64,000 bases of DNA, from positions 16,816 through 80,815 of the forward strand of contig CANGFT010000012.1 of the NCBI GenBank assembly GCA_947453205.1, in the 5' to 3' direction. This document shows positions 8,611 through 17,997 of this stretch, in pieces. Positions within the stretch are counted from its first letter, which is position 1; the number at the start of each line of letters is the position of its first letter. The position numbers and the translations under genes were made by a program. Under the pieces are notes generated by a model. The model was not told where the DNA came from and did not search any database. It saw only the letters and a list, made by a program, of their open reading frames with translations. Source of the DNA: Beijerinckiaceae bacterium (lineage in GTDB: Bacteria > Pseudomonadota > Alphaproteobacteria > Rhizobiales > Beijerinckiaceae).

Positions 8611-9888
8611 ATGTCCAATCCCAACGATCCCAGCCTGCGCTCCTTCATCGACGTCGCCCCGACCAGCGATTTTCCGATCCAGAACCTGCCCTATGGCGTC
8701 TTCTCGACGGCGGGCGCGGCAAGGCGCGTGGGCGTCGCCATCGGCGACTTCATCCTCGACCTCGCGGAGATTGCGCGGGCGGGACTGCTGCCGGAGACGC
8801 CCGTCGGGATTTTCGAGGCGGCGGCGCTCAACCCCTTCATGGCCCTTGGGCCGGTGGTCTGGACCGCCGCCCGCCGCCGCATCAGCGCCCTGTTGCAGGC
8901 CGACGCGCCGCGCCTGCGCGATGACGCAGGCCTGCGGGCGCGCGCGCTCGTCCCGATGGCGCAGGCGAGCCTGCATCTGCCCTTCGCGGTCTCCGCCTTC
9001 AGCGATTTCTATTCCTCCCTGCAGCACGCCTCCAACGCGGGCATGATCCTGCGCGGCCCCAACGCCGCCCTCATGCCGAACTGGCGGCACATGCCCATCG
9101 GCTACAACAGCCGCGCCAGCACCGTTGTGGTGAGCGGAACGCCCGTGCGCCGTCCGCTCGGCCAGCTCAAGACCGGCGAGGCCCCCCCGGTCATGGGCCC
9201 CTGCGCCAAGCTCGATTTCGAACTTGAGATGGGTTTCGTGATCGGCCAGCCCTCGACCATGGGCGAGATGCTCGATCAGGACGCAGCCGAGCGCATGATC
9301 TTCGGCTTCGTGCTGCTCAACGACTGGAGCGCGCGCGACATTCAGGCCTTTGAATACCAGCCCCTCGGGCCGTTCCTCGCCAAGGCCTTCGCCACGACGA
9401 TCTCGCCCTGGGTGGTCACGCGGGAGGCGCTGGAGCCCTTCCGCACGGCCACCCCGGCGCAGGAGCCGGCCCCCTTGCCCTATCTGCGCCAGACCGGCCT
9501 GCAGAACTATGACGTGCATCTTGAGGTCGACTTGCAGACCGCGAAAATGAGCGCGCCCGTCACCATCAGCCACAGCAATTTCAAATATATGTATTGGTCG
9601 AGCCTGCAGCAGCTCATGCACCACGCCTCCACCGGCTGCGCCATGAGCGTGGGCGATCTGCTGGGCTCGGGCACGATCAGCGGCGACGACAAGACCGAGC
9701 GCGGCAGCCTGCTGGAGCTTTCCTGGAACGGGACCGAACCGCTGGCCCTTGGCGATGGCGAGACCCGCAAGTTCCTGGAAGACGGCGACCGCCTGACCTT
9801 CCGGGGCTGGGCGCAGGGCGAGGGCTATCGGGTGGGCTTCGGCGAGGCGGCGGGCCTCATCCTGCCAGCGCCGCCCGCGCCTGTGTGA
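8611..9888 (+). CDS. fahA: Fumarylacetoacetase
   Basis: A 425-residue fumarylacetoacetate hydrolase of the eukaryote-like long type, with an N-terminal SH3-like domain (about residues 1-120) and the C-terminal FAH domain. Recognisable blocks are GVFST near the start, the catalytic FSDFYSSLQHA stretch, and the metal-site region CAKLDFELEMGFVIG followed by LLNDWSARDIQAFEY. It hydrolyses fumarylacetoacetate to fumarate and acetoacetate, the last step of homogentisate breakdown. The ATG at 8611 lies 11 bases after the hmgA stop, so the genes are co-transcribed. Maleylacetoacetate isomerase is missing between them, so isomerisation is encoded elsewhere or is spontaneous or thiol-dependent. Confidence 0.97.
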   Translation: MSNPNDPSLRSFIDVAPTSDFPIQNLPYGVFSTAGAARRVGVAIGDFILDLAEIARAGLLPETPVGIFEAAALNPFMALGPVVWTAARRRISALLQADAPRLRDDAGLRARALVPMAQASLHLPFAVSAFSDFYSSLQHASNAGMILRGPNAALMPNWRHMPIGYNSRASTVVVSGTPVRRPLGQLKTGEAPPVMGPCAKLDFELEMGFVIGQPSTMGEMLDQDAAERMIFGFVLLNDWSARDIQAFEYQPLGPFLAKAFATTISPWVVTREALEPFRTATPAQEPAPLPYLRQTGLQNYDVHLEVDLQTAKMSAPVTISHSNFKYMYWSSLQQLMHHASTGCAMSVGDLLGSGTISGDDKTERGSLLELSWNGTEPLALGDGETRKFLEDGDRLTFRGWAQGEGYRVGFGEAAGLILPAPPAPV

Positions 9889-10031
9889 TTGAGAGCCGGG
9901 AATAGGACCTTGATCGCCGACGCGTCAGCACCCGCGCTGGCGAGGGAACTCCCCATTGCGGGGAACATCTTCCGATATATGCGGCCAATGCGCTCTCGAC
10001 CCGGCGTTCGCAGATGAGAGCGTCATCCCAT

Positions 10032-10052
10032 CCAATGGCCTGCAGGCATTGG
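10032..10052. promoter_or_regulatory. Inverted repeat upstream of the cytochrome c/propeller gene
   Basis: CCAATG at 10032-10037 pairs with CATTGG at 10047-10052, and the centre CCTGCAGG is itself palindromic. The dyad lies about 110 bases before the next start codon. A TATGAT -10-like hexamer follows near 10099. It could be an operator or an mRNA hairpin; no matching regulator is known in the window. Confidence 0.3.
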
Positions 10053-10161
10053 CTGATATGGAGCGATCTGGACAGTCTCATTTCCACTGTGCAGATTGTT
10101 ATGATACTTTTGAAAAAACGCGTCGCGCCCACAAATGGCAGGGCATTTCGGGAGGGGAATC

Positions 10162-11427
10162 ATGAAAAAAGCTTCGTTTTTATGCGCAACAAGCCTGATC
10201 GCCATGTTGGGCGCCCCTGCGCTGGCGCAATCACCCTCCGGAAACGTCCAGCGGGCCGGCCTGCCGGATGGTCCCGGCAAGGATCTTGTCCAGGGCATTT
10301 GCTCGGGTTGCCATCAGGTGCGCGAGATCGAGCGCAGCCTTGGCTACACGCGGGAGGGCTGGAACGAGCTCACCTCGTCCATGGTCGACATGACTGCGGC
10401 GCCCGACCAGCACAAGGAAGTCCTTGATTATCTGGCCCAGCATTTCCCGCCTGCGGCCAAGCGCCCGGCGAAGATCATTCCCGGACCTTACCAGATCGAC
10501 ACGAAGGCCTGGAAGACCATCAAGCTCGGCCAACGGGCGCGCGATCCGGTGGAAGGTCTTGACGGGATGATCTGGTATGTCGGCCAATGGGGCAATGTGA
10601 TCGGCCGCATCGATCCCCGGACGGACAAGGTTCAGGAATGGGATCTGCCCCAGGGAACCTTCCCGCATTCGGTGATCATCGACAAGGCCGGTGGCGTATG
10701 GTTCCTCGGCAATGGCAATGGCACCATTGGCAGATTCGATCCGGCCACCGGCAAGAGCACGGTCTTCAAGATGCCCCTGCCAGAGGCCAAAGACCCCCAT
10801 ACCGGCGAGTTCGACAAGGACGGCCTGTTCTGGTTCAGCCTTCAGCAATCCGACATGATCGGGCGTTTCGATCCGGCCACGAATGACGTCAAACTCGTGA
10901 AGACGAAGAAAAACGCCAAACCCTACGGCATCAAGTTCACCAGTGACGGAACGCCATGGGTCGCCTGCAACGGAGCGCCTTGCCTTTACAAGATAGATCG
11001 CAAGACGATGGAGCTGACCGAAATCAAGCTCCCGCTTCCCGGCACCACAGTGCGCCGCCTCGACATCGCCGAGGACGGGCGTGTCTGGTACGTCAATTCG
11101 GGCAAGGGGCGCCTTGGCGTGTTTGATCCCGAGACCGGCAAACTCACGGAATGGGACTCGCCCAGCGGCCCGGATTCTCATCCCTATGGGATCAATGTGA
11201 TGGAAGGCGTCATCTGGTACAACGAGTCTGGCGTGAGGCCCGACGTCCTCGTGCGTTTCGATCCGAAGACGGAGACGTTCCAGAGCTTCCCCATCGCCTC
11301 GGGCAATATTTACGCTGGCATCCATCGCAATGGGCATGTGACGCGGGATGGCCAGAGCCTTCTGATTCACCAGAGCGCCACCAACTATATCATGAAAGTC
11401 ACGCCAAAGCCGGTCGCCGTCCGTTAA
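10162..11427 (+). CDS. Secreted cytochrome c fused to a virginiamycin B lyase-like beta-propeller
   Basis: A 421-residue exported protein. Residues 1-22 form a signal peptide ending in ALA. A small cytochrome c-like domain follows with one haem site, CSGCH (Cys47, Cys50, His51), in a region like other c-type domains of sorbosone/sugar dehydrogenases. From about residue 110 to the end there are NHL/Vgb-type propeller repeats with recurring GRFDPATGK and DGxxWF strands. Vgb proteins open streptogramin rings, but many relatives are only structural propellers; a haem domain points instead to periplasmic electron transfer or a dehydrogenase. The ATG at 10162 has a GGGAGGGG ribosome site and an adjacent lysine-rich signal start. 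It is a single-gene unit closed by the terminator at 11460. Confidence 0.88.
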   Translation: MKKASFLCATSLIAMLGAPALAQSPSGNVQRAGLPDGPGKDLVQGICSGCHQVREIERSLGYTREGWNELTSSMVDMTAAPDQHKEVLDYLAQHFPPAAKRPAKIIPGPYQIDTKAWKTIKLGQRARDPVEGLDGMIWYVGQWGNVIGRIDPRTDKVQEWDLPQGTFPHSVIIDKAGGVWFLGNGNGTIGRFDPATGKSTVFKMPLPEAKDPHTGEFDKDGLFWFSLQQSDMIGRFDPATNDVKLVKTKKNAKPYGIKFTSDGTPWVACNGAPCLYKIDRKTMELTEIKLPLPGTTVRRLDIAEDGRVWYVNSGKGRLGVFDPETGKLTEWDSPSGPDSHPYGINVMEGVIWYNESGVRPDVLVRFDPKTETFQSFPIASGNIYAGIHRNGHVTRDGQSLLIHQSATNYIMKVTPKPVAVR

Positions 11428-11459
11428 GGCAGGACTGACTGACGCAGCGCCCCTGAACG

Positions 11460-11492
11460 AACGCCGCAGGAAATCTGCGGCGTTTCTGTTTT
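11460..11492 (+). terminator. Rho-independent terminator
   Basis: A perfect 10-bp stem, AACGCCGCAG (11460-11469) with CTGCGGCGTT (11475-11484), has a GAAAT loop and a T-rich tail TCTGTTTT. It lies 33 bases after the cytochrome c/propeller stop. Confidence 0.9.
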
Positions 11493-11573
11493 CAGGGGAT
11501 GTTCAGAAGCGGCGCCTCCTTACGCCTGCGCTGGCGGGCGCGGAGAGGTTCGCGGACATCGCCCGTAGACGCT

Positions 11574-13556
11574 CTATTTCATCATCGTCTGCGGCAGCCA
11601 TAGCGCGATCGCCGGGAAGATCACCAGAAGAATCAGCTTGATGAAGTCTGCATAAACAAAAGGCAGAACGCCGCGATAGACCACCCCCAAAGGAACGTCG
11701 CCGCCTGTGATGCTCTTGAGCACGAACAGATGAATGCCGAAAGGTGGCGTGATCAGGCCTACTTCGAGCACGATGAGATTGATGATGCCCCACCAAACCA
11801 GATCATATCCCATGGCGAGAATGATCGGCGTGACAATGGGTATGGTGACGAACATCACGGTGTTGGAGTCCATGAGCGCGCCGAGGAACAGATAGACGAT
11901 CAGGATCACGCTCAAGACGACAATAGGAGGCATGGCGAGGCTTTTGACGCTCTCGGTCAATTGTTGCGGCAAGCCTGTCACGCCCATGGCGAAAGTGAAT
12001 AACAAAACGCCGGTGATGATGAGATAGATGAGAGCGGTGGTCGCCGTGGTTTCACCCATCACGCGAAGCAGGCTCTCGCGTGTGATCTTTCCGCGCAACA
12101 AGGCGGCGACAAAGGCCCCGCCGACGCCCACGGCGGCGGCCTCGGTTTCAGTGCAGATTCCCGTGTAGATCGAGCCGACGACGACGATCAGGAGGGCGAG
12201 CGTCGACCATGCCTTACGAAAAGCGCTGAGGATCTCGCCCCAATTGGCGGAGCGGGTTTCGGCAGGGACGGACGAAGGAACAACCCGCACATAAATCGCT
12301 ATGGCGGCAAGATAAAGCCCAATGCCCAGAAAAGCAGGGATGAAAGCGGCAATGAACAATTGGCCGATGGAGGCCTCGGTCAACAAGGCATAGAAGACCA
12401 GAGGGATTGAAGGAGGCACCAGCGCCCCCAGCGTGCCGCCGGCTGCGACCGTGCCCGCCGCCAATCCTGGAGAATAGCCGCGCCGCACCATTTCAGGCAT
12501 GGCCACGCGTCCGATGGTTGTGACGGTCGCCAGAGAGGAGCCCGTGAGCGCGCCAAAGCCCGCACAGCCCCCGATCGTCGCAAGCGCCAGGCCGCCACGA
12601 CGGCGCGAAAGAAGGGTATGCGCGAGTTCATAAATGTCGCTCGACATGCCCGCAACGACAGCGAAGCTGCCCATCATCAGGAACATGGGCAACACGGCCA
12701 CGGAATAATTGGTGAGGAACCCGATGGACTCATTGCCCAGCACGCTAAGGGCGGGGCCTGGGCCCATGTAGAAGAGGGCTGTGACCAGTCCCAGCAGCCC
12801 CATCACCACGGCAAGGGGGATGTAGAGGATCAAAAGCGCCCAGAGCAGCAAGAGCACGCCAACGCCGAAAGCCGTTTTGTTGGCTTGCGCCCATGCGGTC
12901 ATGGCGGGGAGGCCAGCCATGAAAAGCCAGATCGCCAGGGCTGCGACGGCGAGCACCATCAAGCCTGCCCAAAACACTTTGACGGCGGGCGCCCCGGACT
13001 TGGCGCCGACTTTCTGATCTGGCTCCGCTTCGGCGTCCATGGACCAACCCGCCAGGCCCGCCTCGCCGTCAAGCGCGGAACGGACGCTCAGGAAGAAGAT
13101 GACGATTTGAGCCAGGGCCGTCACCACGAAGAAGGCGGCGATGGCGAAGATGAAGGGGGCCGTCGGCAGTTTCAGATAGACTGTTTCAGCCGCACGGGCG
13201 TTCAATTTGATGGCGTAAACAGTGACCTGCCAAGCCATGAGGCCATAGAAGATCAGCAGACAGGTGTGCGCTGCGACCTTGAGCCAGCCGATCTTGCGCT
13301 TCGACAGGACGCTATGGAGCAGTTCGATGGTCAGGTTGACGCGCTGCATCGCCCCAGCCGGGAAGGTCGCCGCAACCGCAACGCCCGTTCCCATGCCAAC
13401 GATTTCATTAAGCCCCACGATGGACGTGGCGAACAGCCAACGCAGGATCACATCCGTCACCGTGGCGAAGACCAGCGCCAGCATTGCTAGCACGCCGAGA
13501 AATGCGGCGTTGCGGGTCATCCGGGTGAACCATGCCGCGATATGATCGATGTTCAC
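11574..13556 (-). CDS. TRAP transporter fused permease (DctQ-DctM)
   Basis: A 660-residue integral membrane protein. The first about 170 residues have four hydrophobic helices and match the small DctQ subunit. After a linker rich in charged residues (about 170-195) comes the large DctM permease with about 12 helices, including the conserved GGCAGFGALTGSSLATVTTIGRVAMPEM and ALVPPSIPLVFYALLTEASIG blocks. Together with the receptor encoded just upstream (13600-14586, 43 bases apart) it forms a sodium-driven importer for an organic acid. The fusion of Q and M is common but not universal. The substrate is not evident; the surrounding genes suggest an aromatic or carboxylic acid. Confidence 0.95.
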   Translation of the reverse strand: MNIDHIAAWFTRMTRNAAFLGVLAMLALVFATVTDVILRWLFATSIVGLNEIVGMGTGVAVAATFPAGAMQRVNLTIELLHSVLSKRKIGWLKVAAHTCLLIFYGLMAWQVTVYAIKLNARAAETVYLKLPTAPFIFAIAAFFVVTALAQIVIFFLSVRSALDGEAGLAGWSMDAEAEPDQKVGAKSGAPAVKVFWAGLMVLAVAALAIWLFMAGLPAMTAWAQANKTAFGVGVLLLLWALLILYIPLAVVMGLLGLVTALFYMGPGPALSVLGNESIGFLTNYSVAVLPMFLMMGSFAVVAGMSSDIYELAHTLLSRRRGGLALATIGGCAGFGALTGSSLATVTTIGRVAMPEMVRRGYSPGLAAGTVAAGGTLGALVPPSIPLVFYALLTEASIGQLFIAAFIPAFLGIGLYLAAIAIYVRVVPSSVPAETRSANWGEILSAFRKAWSTLALLIVVVGSIYTGICTETEAAAVGVGGAFVAALLRGKITRESLLRVMGETTATTALIYLIITGVLLFTFAMGVTGLPQQLTESVKSLAMPPIVVLSVILIVYLFLGALMDSNTVMFVTIPIVTPIILAMGYDLVWWGIINLIVLEVGLITPPFGIHLFVLKSITGGDVPLGVVYRGVLPFVYADFIKLILLVIFPAIALWLPQTMMK

Positions 13557-13599
13557 GTCATCATCCCGTCAAAACTGTTTCCTGGCGATGAGGCGAAGA

Positions 13600-14586
13600 T
13601 TATTTGTTGCGGACCGCCTGCACTTCGGAACGGAAGGCCTCCAGCACCTTGACGCCATTCGGCGCTCCTTCAGCCCATTTCTGAGATATGGGCGCAAGAG
13701 CGGCCTGCCATTTTTTCTCTTCATCAGGAGACAGCGTAACGAGGCGCTCCTTCACCAGATCATATCCATATTGCCACTGGCCCTGAGTGACCTCTCCCAG
13801 CTTTTGCGCCAGCGCAAGGCCTGAATGTTTGTCGATGGCCGCACGCGCCTGCGCGGGAAGCTTGTCATAAGTCTGCTTGTTCATGATCATGGCCGCCGCA
13901 TCCGCCCCAAGCGGCACATCCACATGCGTCCTGGCGATTTCGTTCAGCTTGAATGTGAACATGCCCGTGAATGGCATGACAGCGCCATCCACAGTGCCGC
14001 GGCTCAGGGCCTGATATGTTTCGTCTGGCCGAAGCGAGACAGGGGTGGCGCCCAGAGCGACGACGACGCTCCCAAGAATGGCGTTTCCAACCGCATATTT
14101 ATTGCCCTTGAGATCCGCCAGTTGGTTCACGGGCTTCATGGAATGAATGGAGGCGTTCGGGAAGGCGACGGTGCCCAGCACTTTCACCTGTTTGAATTCC
14201 TCGGCGGTGACGCCTTTTGCGAAGAGGTTCCACAGGCCGACCGCCGCTTCATTGGAGTTGCGGGTTTCAAAGGGCAGGGAGGCGACATCCTGTTGCTTGA
14301 ACCGGCCCCCGGTCAGGCCGGTCAAGATGAAGGTTATGTCCGAGACGCCGTCGATCATGCGATCGTAAGCGACGCTCCAGTTTCCGAGTTGTCCTCCGTA
14401 GGACATTTCTATCTTCAGGGCGCCGCCGGAGTCGGCCATCACGGCGGCGGCCCAGGGTTCGAAGACGCCTTTATGAAGATAGGAGGGGGGCGGCGCAGGT
14501 GAGTTGAACTTCAGAACCGTTTGGGCGGCGGCTGGCGCGGCGGCTGAAACAAGAAAAAATGCAGCAAGCAGGCTTCTTTTCGTCAT
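13600..14586 (-). CDS. TRAP transporter substrate-binding protein (DctP family)
   Basis: A 328-residue periplasmic receptor. Residues 1-21 form a signal peptide ending AAA, followed by the mature start QTVLKFNSPAPPPSYLHKG. The DctP fold is supported by PNASIHSMKPVNQLADLKGNKYAVG and the arginine-bearing segment PVSLRPDETYQALSRGTVDGA, where DctP proteins bind carboxylates. The ATG at 14586 has GGGGAGGG eight bases upstream and starts the signal peptide directly; the longer frame (to 14622) would put unrelated residues before it. It is the first gene of the TRAP operon, so its promoter should lie in 14587-14780. Confidence 0.93.
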   Translation of the reverse strand: MTKRSLLAAFFLVSAAAPAAAQTVLKFNSPAPPPSYLHKGVFEPWAAAVMADSGGALKIEMSYGGQLGNWSVAYDRMIDGVSDITFILTGLTGGRFKQQDVASLPFETRNSNEAAVGLWNLFAKGVTAEEFKQVKVLGTVAFPNASIHSMKPVNQLADLKGNKYAVGNAILGSVVVALGATPVSLRPDETYQALSRGTVDGAVMPFTGMFTFKLNEIARTHVDVPLGADAAAMIMNKQTYDKLPAQARAAIDKHSGLALAQKLGEVTQGQWQYGYDLVKERLVTLSPDEEKKWQAALAPISQKWAEGAPNGVKVLEAFRSEVQAVRNK

Positions 14587-15124
14587 TTGTCCCTCCCCTT
14601 CGTCGGTTTCTGCGACCAACAAACTTTTGGGGAGATCATATCATGAGAGGCCGCCTCCCTGTCCAGCGGCAAGATCATGGAAGGCGACCGTGGTCAGGAT
14701 GGCGGCGGCGCGCCATCGTCCGGCTCCCTCCTGAACTTGCCGCAACCGATGAGTCTGGTCTTTCGCCAACTCGTCAAGTTGTCCGGTGTTCCTAGCGCGT
14801 GATCTGTCCGGTTTTAACTTAAGCCGGGGAGGTTTCCGGGATGAGGCGTTCGGAGGTTCTGCTGGGAGCCTGCGAACATGATGGACCGGCCTTTTCTGGG
14901 ACGAGGAAGGAACGGCGTCGCGCTTAGGGGGCCTTCGCAAGACCGTCGCCCGTTCTGTTCGCTCGACAGGGATATGGAGGGTTGACGACGAATCCTGTAC
15001 GTTCACAGGAACGATCTGCACGGGCTCAAACAGGCTCAACGAACACCGGACACATCATATCAATAGGGATATTGGAACAGCTCCATGGGAATTGATCCGA
15101 TTGCCATCTGCACAACCCATGACC
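14587..15124. other. 538-base gap with probable mobile-element remnant
   Basis: No convincing gene is visible. Its left part must carry the promoter of the TRAP operon. The rest is bounded by a 12-bp perfect inverted repeat (see 14780-15052). Short open frames on both strands show no recognisable domain. Confidence 0.5.
14780..15052. repeat. 12-bp terminal inverted repeats bounding a 273-bp segment
   Basis: TGTCCGGTGTTC at 14780-14791 is repeated in inverse orientation as GAACACCGGACA at 15041-15052, without mismatch. A partial second copy, TGTCCGGTTTTAA, begins at 14804. The arrangement looks like a short non-coding transposable element or the remnant of an insertion sequence; no transposase can be recognised inside and no target duplication was identified. 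Confidence 0.45.
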
Positions 15125-15847
15125 CTAACGATAATCCCTGAACTTTGGGGCGATCGGAGCTTTGATCAGACGATCTCGGAACTCATACAACAACGGATGC
15201 AATATCTCCCCGAGAATTTCGGCCCAACGCAAGGGGTAAGATGACGAGGATCCATCAGGCAAAACCAAATCTGTTTGATCCAGGGGAAATTTACCGGGGT
15301 TGTCTTTCAATAGTTCAAACTTTTGATCCAGCAAATCATGCAATTGTTCATACCATTTTGTCGTAAGTTGGGTCTTTGGCTTGAATATGAAGGAGCACAA
15401 ACCAATCAATTCTTGATGGGCCGCGCGGATCTGATCCCCGAATTCACCGTGAACATGCGGAATGCCATGTGGCAATTCCGTGTAGCCTAAAGCCAGCGAG
15501 TCTTCCGACTGCTCCAATTGCGCGAAAAATGGCTCCCAACGAGCAGTGGTCTGCTTGATGTCAGAGTAGCCTCCCCCGAAATGATGCATGAGGTAGCACC
15601 GCAAATAATCGGACTTATGGGTAGATGACAAATATGGATAGGCGGGGTGCATCGGACTCCCCTGAACGACCCATTCGTTCAAGGTTTCCTGTGTGACGAA
15701 GGCGACCGGGCGTCCCGTATTATTGAAGATCGACCACAAGGCCTTCAGCCTGTTCTCGGATAAAATTTCCGAGCCAGTCCACAAACAAAAGACAGTGCGG
15801 CTGGTCAAGCCATTCCAATCCGGATTCATCACGCCCGAGCCCCGCAT
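15125..15847 (-). CDS. GT32/capsular-polysaccharide-type glycosyltransferase
   Basis: A 240-residue cytoplasmic protein. The block SDYLRCYLMHHFGGGYSDIK (about residues 94-113) is the sugar-nucleotide site of GT32-like and Caps_synth proteins, where a short acidic motif binds the metal; here only SDIK is present rather than a full DxD. Such enzymes add hexoses to surface glycans or glycolipids. It lies 9 bases downstream of a TPR/GT2 gene and both use less GC-rich codons than their neighbours, suggesting an acquired surface-polysaccharide pair. The start may be the ATG at 15847 or the in-frame ATG at 15829. Confidence 0.75.
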   Translation of the reverse strand: MRGSGVMNPDWNGLTSRTVFCLWTGSEILSENRLKALWSIFNNTGRPVAFVTQETLNEWVVQGSPMHPAYPYLSSTHKSDYLRCYLMHHFGGGYSDIKQTTARWEPFFAQLEQSEDSLALGYTELPHGIPHVHGEFGDQIRAAHQELIGLCSFIFKPKTQLTTKWYEQLHDLLDQKFELLKDNPGKFPLDQTDLVLPDGSSSSYPLRWAEILGEILHPLLYEFRDRLIKAPIAPKFRDYR

Positions 15848-15856
15848 TCTAAAACC

Positions 15857-17098
15857 TCACAGCAAATGAGCGTCCAGCACAAGGCCGGCGCTTCTCAACA
15901 GAGCAGCCCTCTTTTCCTGCAGATCGGCATCCACGGGATGACGCCGATAGACATATAAATAGTCGAGAACCGCATTGAAGTCTTTTGCCGCCGAAGTGCT
16001 GCCCCGGCGATCAGAGGTTGCGTCATCCACCTCATGCACCATTGACCCCAGTATGGGAACATGGACCGGCATCTGCCGCTCAACCATGAACAACAGGAAA
16101 TCCCAGTCTTCGTAGGCGCGCATGTGATGGTCAAACAACAAATCCTGCAAGAGGACCCGCGGGGTGGCGAAACATGATAGATGCACTTGATTCTTGATGA
16201 ACACGCCTTTGTTGAGCAACCCGCTTGTATCAAGAAACGTCTCGCTCAGGCGCTCAGCGCCGTTGGGCGTGCGTGTTTCCTTGACCACAGTGCAGTTGAA
16301 GAAGACAGACTGACCTTTGTTCAAGGGCGCACAGTCCTGCAGCGACGCCAACAACTCGGGGTGCCAGGCGTCGTCATCATCGAGGAACAGCACATTACGA
16401 CCCTTGGCTAACTGCAAACCCACGTTACGGCTCGCAGATGGCCCTGCAGAACCAGAACGGCGAATGAATGTATCTGTCGGCCTGAGCCACTGATGACACA
16501 CGCTTTCGGTGGCGATGTCCGCACAATCCGAAACAACAAGAATCTCGTGCCGATCGGAGAGTGTTTGCTGCTGAATGGACGCCAGCGCTCTTGATAAAAG
16601 TGGGGCGCGGCGATGAGTCGGGATGATGATCGAGAATAAAGGAGGCGGGCTGCCGTGCCCGCCCTTTTCTATCTTGCTGGCGCCCGCCCCCGTCTCACGC
16701 GAAAACAACCCCAAGAGCTGGATGACGCGGGGCTCCTCAGGCGCAATCTGCTGCGCACGCAACGCAAAACTGAAGGCCGTCTCCGGGTCACCCTTTTGCA
16801 TCCAACGAACGCTGGTGTTGATTAGAGCGTCAGTGTAATCAGGAGAGCAATCCAGCGCCAATCTCAGTAAATCGAGAGCTACATCATCATTGAGCATCAG
16901 CGAAAAATTGTTCAATGCGATATGATTTCTTGAATCCGCCACTAAAACGCGTTGATACGCTTCAGCTGCCTTTTCAAGCCGCCCCGCCTGATGATGCAGA
17001 ATGGCTTCTGCGAGGACGCGATCTATCTCTTGCTTTCTTATAGTCGCAGCAAATTCATCGCCGGAGTCGCGCGCGAATTCCTGTTCAGATGCCGACAT
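15857..17098 (-). CDS. TPR protein with family 2 glycosyltransferase domain
   Basis: A 413-residue protein. Residues about 20-135 contain tetratricopeptide-like repeats (AEAILHHQAGRLEKAAEAYQ, then ALNNFSLMLNDDVALDLLRL). From about residue 155 a GT-A fold begins with FSIIIPTHRRAPLLSRALAS, and the nucleotide-sugar/metal motif GRNVLFLDDDDAWHPE follows. GT2 enzymes transfer sugars from nucleotide donors; the TPR part may bind a protein partner or acceptor. It is the first gene of a two-gene unit with the GT32-like gene. The large TPR/GT protein at 54959-58954 is a distant parallel in design but uses a different (GT9-like) transferase fold. Confidence 0.85.
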   Translation of the reverse strand: MSASEQEFARDSGDEFAATIRKQEIDRVLAEAILHHQAGRLEKAAEAYQRVLVADSRNHIALNNFSLMLNDDVALDLLRLALDCSPDYTDALINTSVRWMQKGDPETAFSFALRAQQIAPEEPRVIQLLGLFSRETGAGASKIEKGGHGSPPPLFSIIIPTHRRAPLLSRALASIQQQTLSDRHEILVVSDCADIATESVCHQWLRPTDTFIRRSGSAGPSASRNVGLQLAKGRNVLFLDDDDAWHPELLASLQDCAPLNKGQSVFFNCTVVKETRTPNGAERLSETFLDTSGLLNKGVFIKNQVHLSCFATPRVLLQDLLFDHHMRAYEDWDFLLFMVERQMPVHVPILGSMVHEVDDATSDRRGSTSAAKDFNAVLDYLYVYRRHPVDADLQEKRAALLRSAGLVLDAHLL

Positions 17099-17211
17099 CA
17101 GCTTTACTCCATGAGGGTTTAACCTTTGCCAGAGCGTTAAAATTTTGCAAGCCTGCTGAAAGGCTCAGCACTGCGGCCCCATCTGGATCTTGTGGATGGC
17201 CGCCGGTCTGC

Positions 17212-17997
17212 TCAAATGCCCTGAAAATCAGGCCTACGCTTCTCCATGAAGGCGCGTCTGCCTTCCACATAATCCGCGCTCGCCAGACAGGCTTGCGACA
17301 GGGCCTTGCACAGGGCCTCATCGGGCGGGCGCGTGGGATCGGCGTATTCGTCGACCATCTTCTTGGAGGCGAGGGTCGACAACGGCGCATTTTGCGCGAT
17401 GGTCGCGATATAGGCCTCCACATCCCTGTCGAAGCTCTTCACAGGCGCCGTCTGATGCACCAGCCCCATGGCCAGCGCCTCTTGCGCGCTGTAGCGCCGA
17501 CCGGTGATGAGGATCTCCTTCAGCCGCGCCGCGCCCACGATCTGGATGAGCCATGAAATGAAGTCGGGCCGATAGGCGATGCCAAGCCTTGCGGCGGGCA
17601 CGCTGAAGACCGCGTCCTGCGTGGCGAAGCGCAGATCGCAGGCGGCGGCGAGGCCCATTCCCGCACCGAAGCAGAAGCCATTGATGCGCGCAAGCGTGGG
17701 CTTGGGAAAGTTGCGCACCCGCATATAGAGGCCGGTCGAGATGGCCTCGTAACGGGCGATGGCCTCGGGCTGGGAGCGCAAGGCCTCGAATTCCGAAATA
17801 TCAGCCCCCGAGACAAAGGTCGCGCCCGCGCCCCGCACGACCAGCAGCCGCACCCGTTCGTCCTGCGCCAGCGCATCGATGAGGTCAGACGCCTGCTGGG
17901 ACATGGCGAGGTTGATGGCGTTCATCCGCGCGGGATTGTCGAAGACAAGCTCCGCAACCCCATCCCGCACCTCGCCCGTGACCTTGGCGCCGCTCAC
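17212..17997 (-). CDS. Enoyl-CoA hydratase/isomerase family protein
   Basis: A 261-residue crotonase-fold protein. The first oxyanion-hole segment is RGAGATFVSGADISEFEALR and the second is NGFCFGAGMGLAAACDLRFA, as in hydratases; the GxAR-like element SVPAARLGIAYRPD follows. It probably hydrates or isomerises an acyl-CoA, but the residue at the usual second catalytic position is not clearly glutamate, so the exact reaction is open. The GTG at 17997 overlaps the TGA of the DUF1330 gene by four bases and has GGAAGG six bases upstream; the longer frame to 18144 would read through that gene. The pairing with DUF1330 suggests a common catabolic role. Confidence 0.88.
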   Translation of the reverse strand: MSGAKVTGEVRDGVAELVFDNPARMNAINLAMSQQASDLIDALAQDERVRLLVVRGAGATFVSGADISEFEALRSQPEAIARYEAISTGLYMRVRNFPKPTLARINGFCFGAGMGLAAACDLRFATQDAVFSVPAARLGIAYRPDFISWLIQIVGAARLKEILITGRRYSAQEALAMGLVHQTAPVKSFDRDVEAYIATIAQNAPLSTLASKKMVDEYADPTRPPDEALCKALSQACLASADYVEGRRAFMEKRRPDFQGI

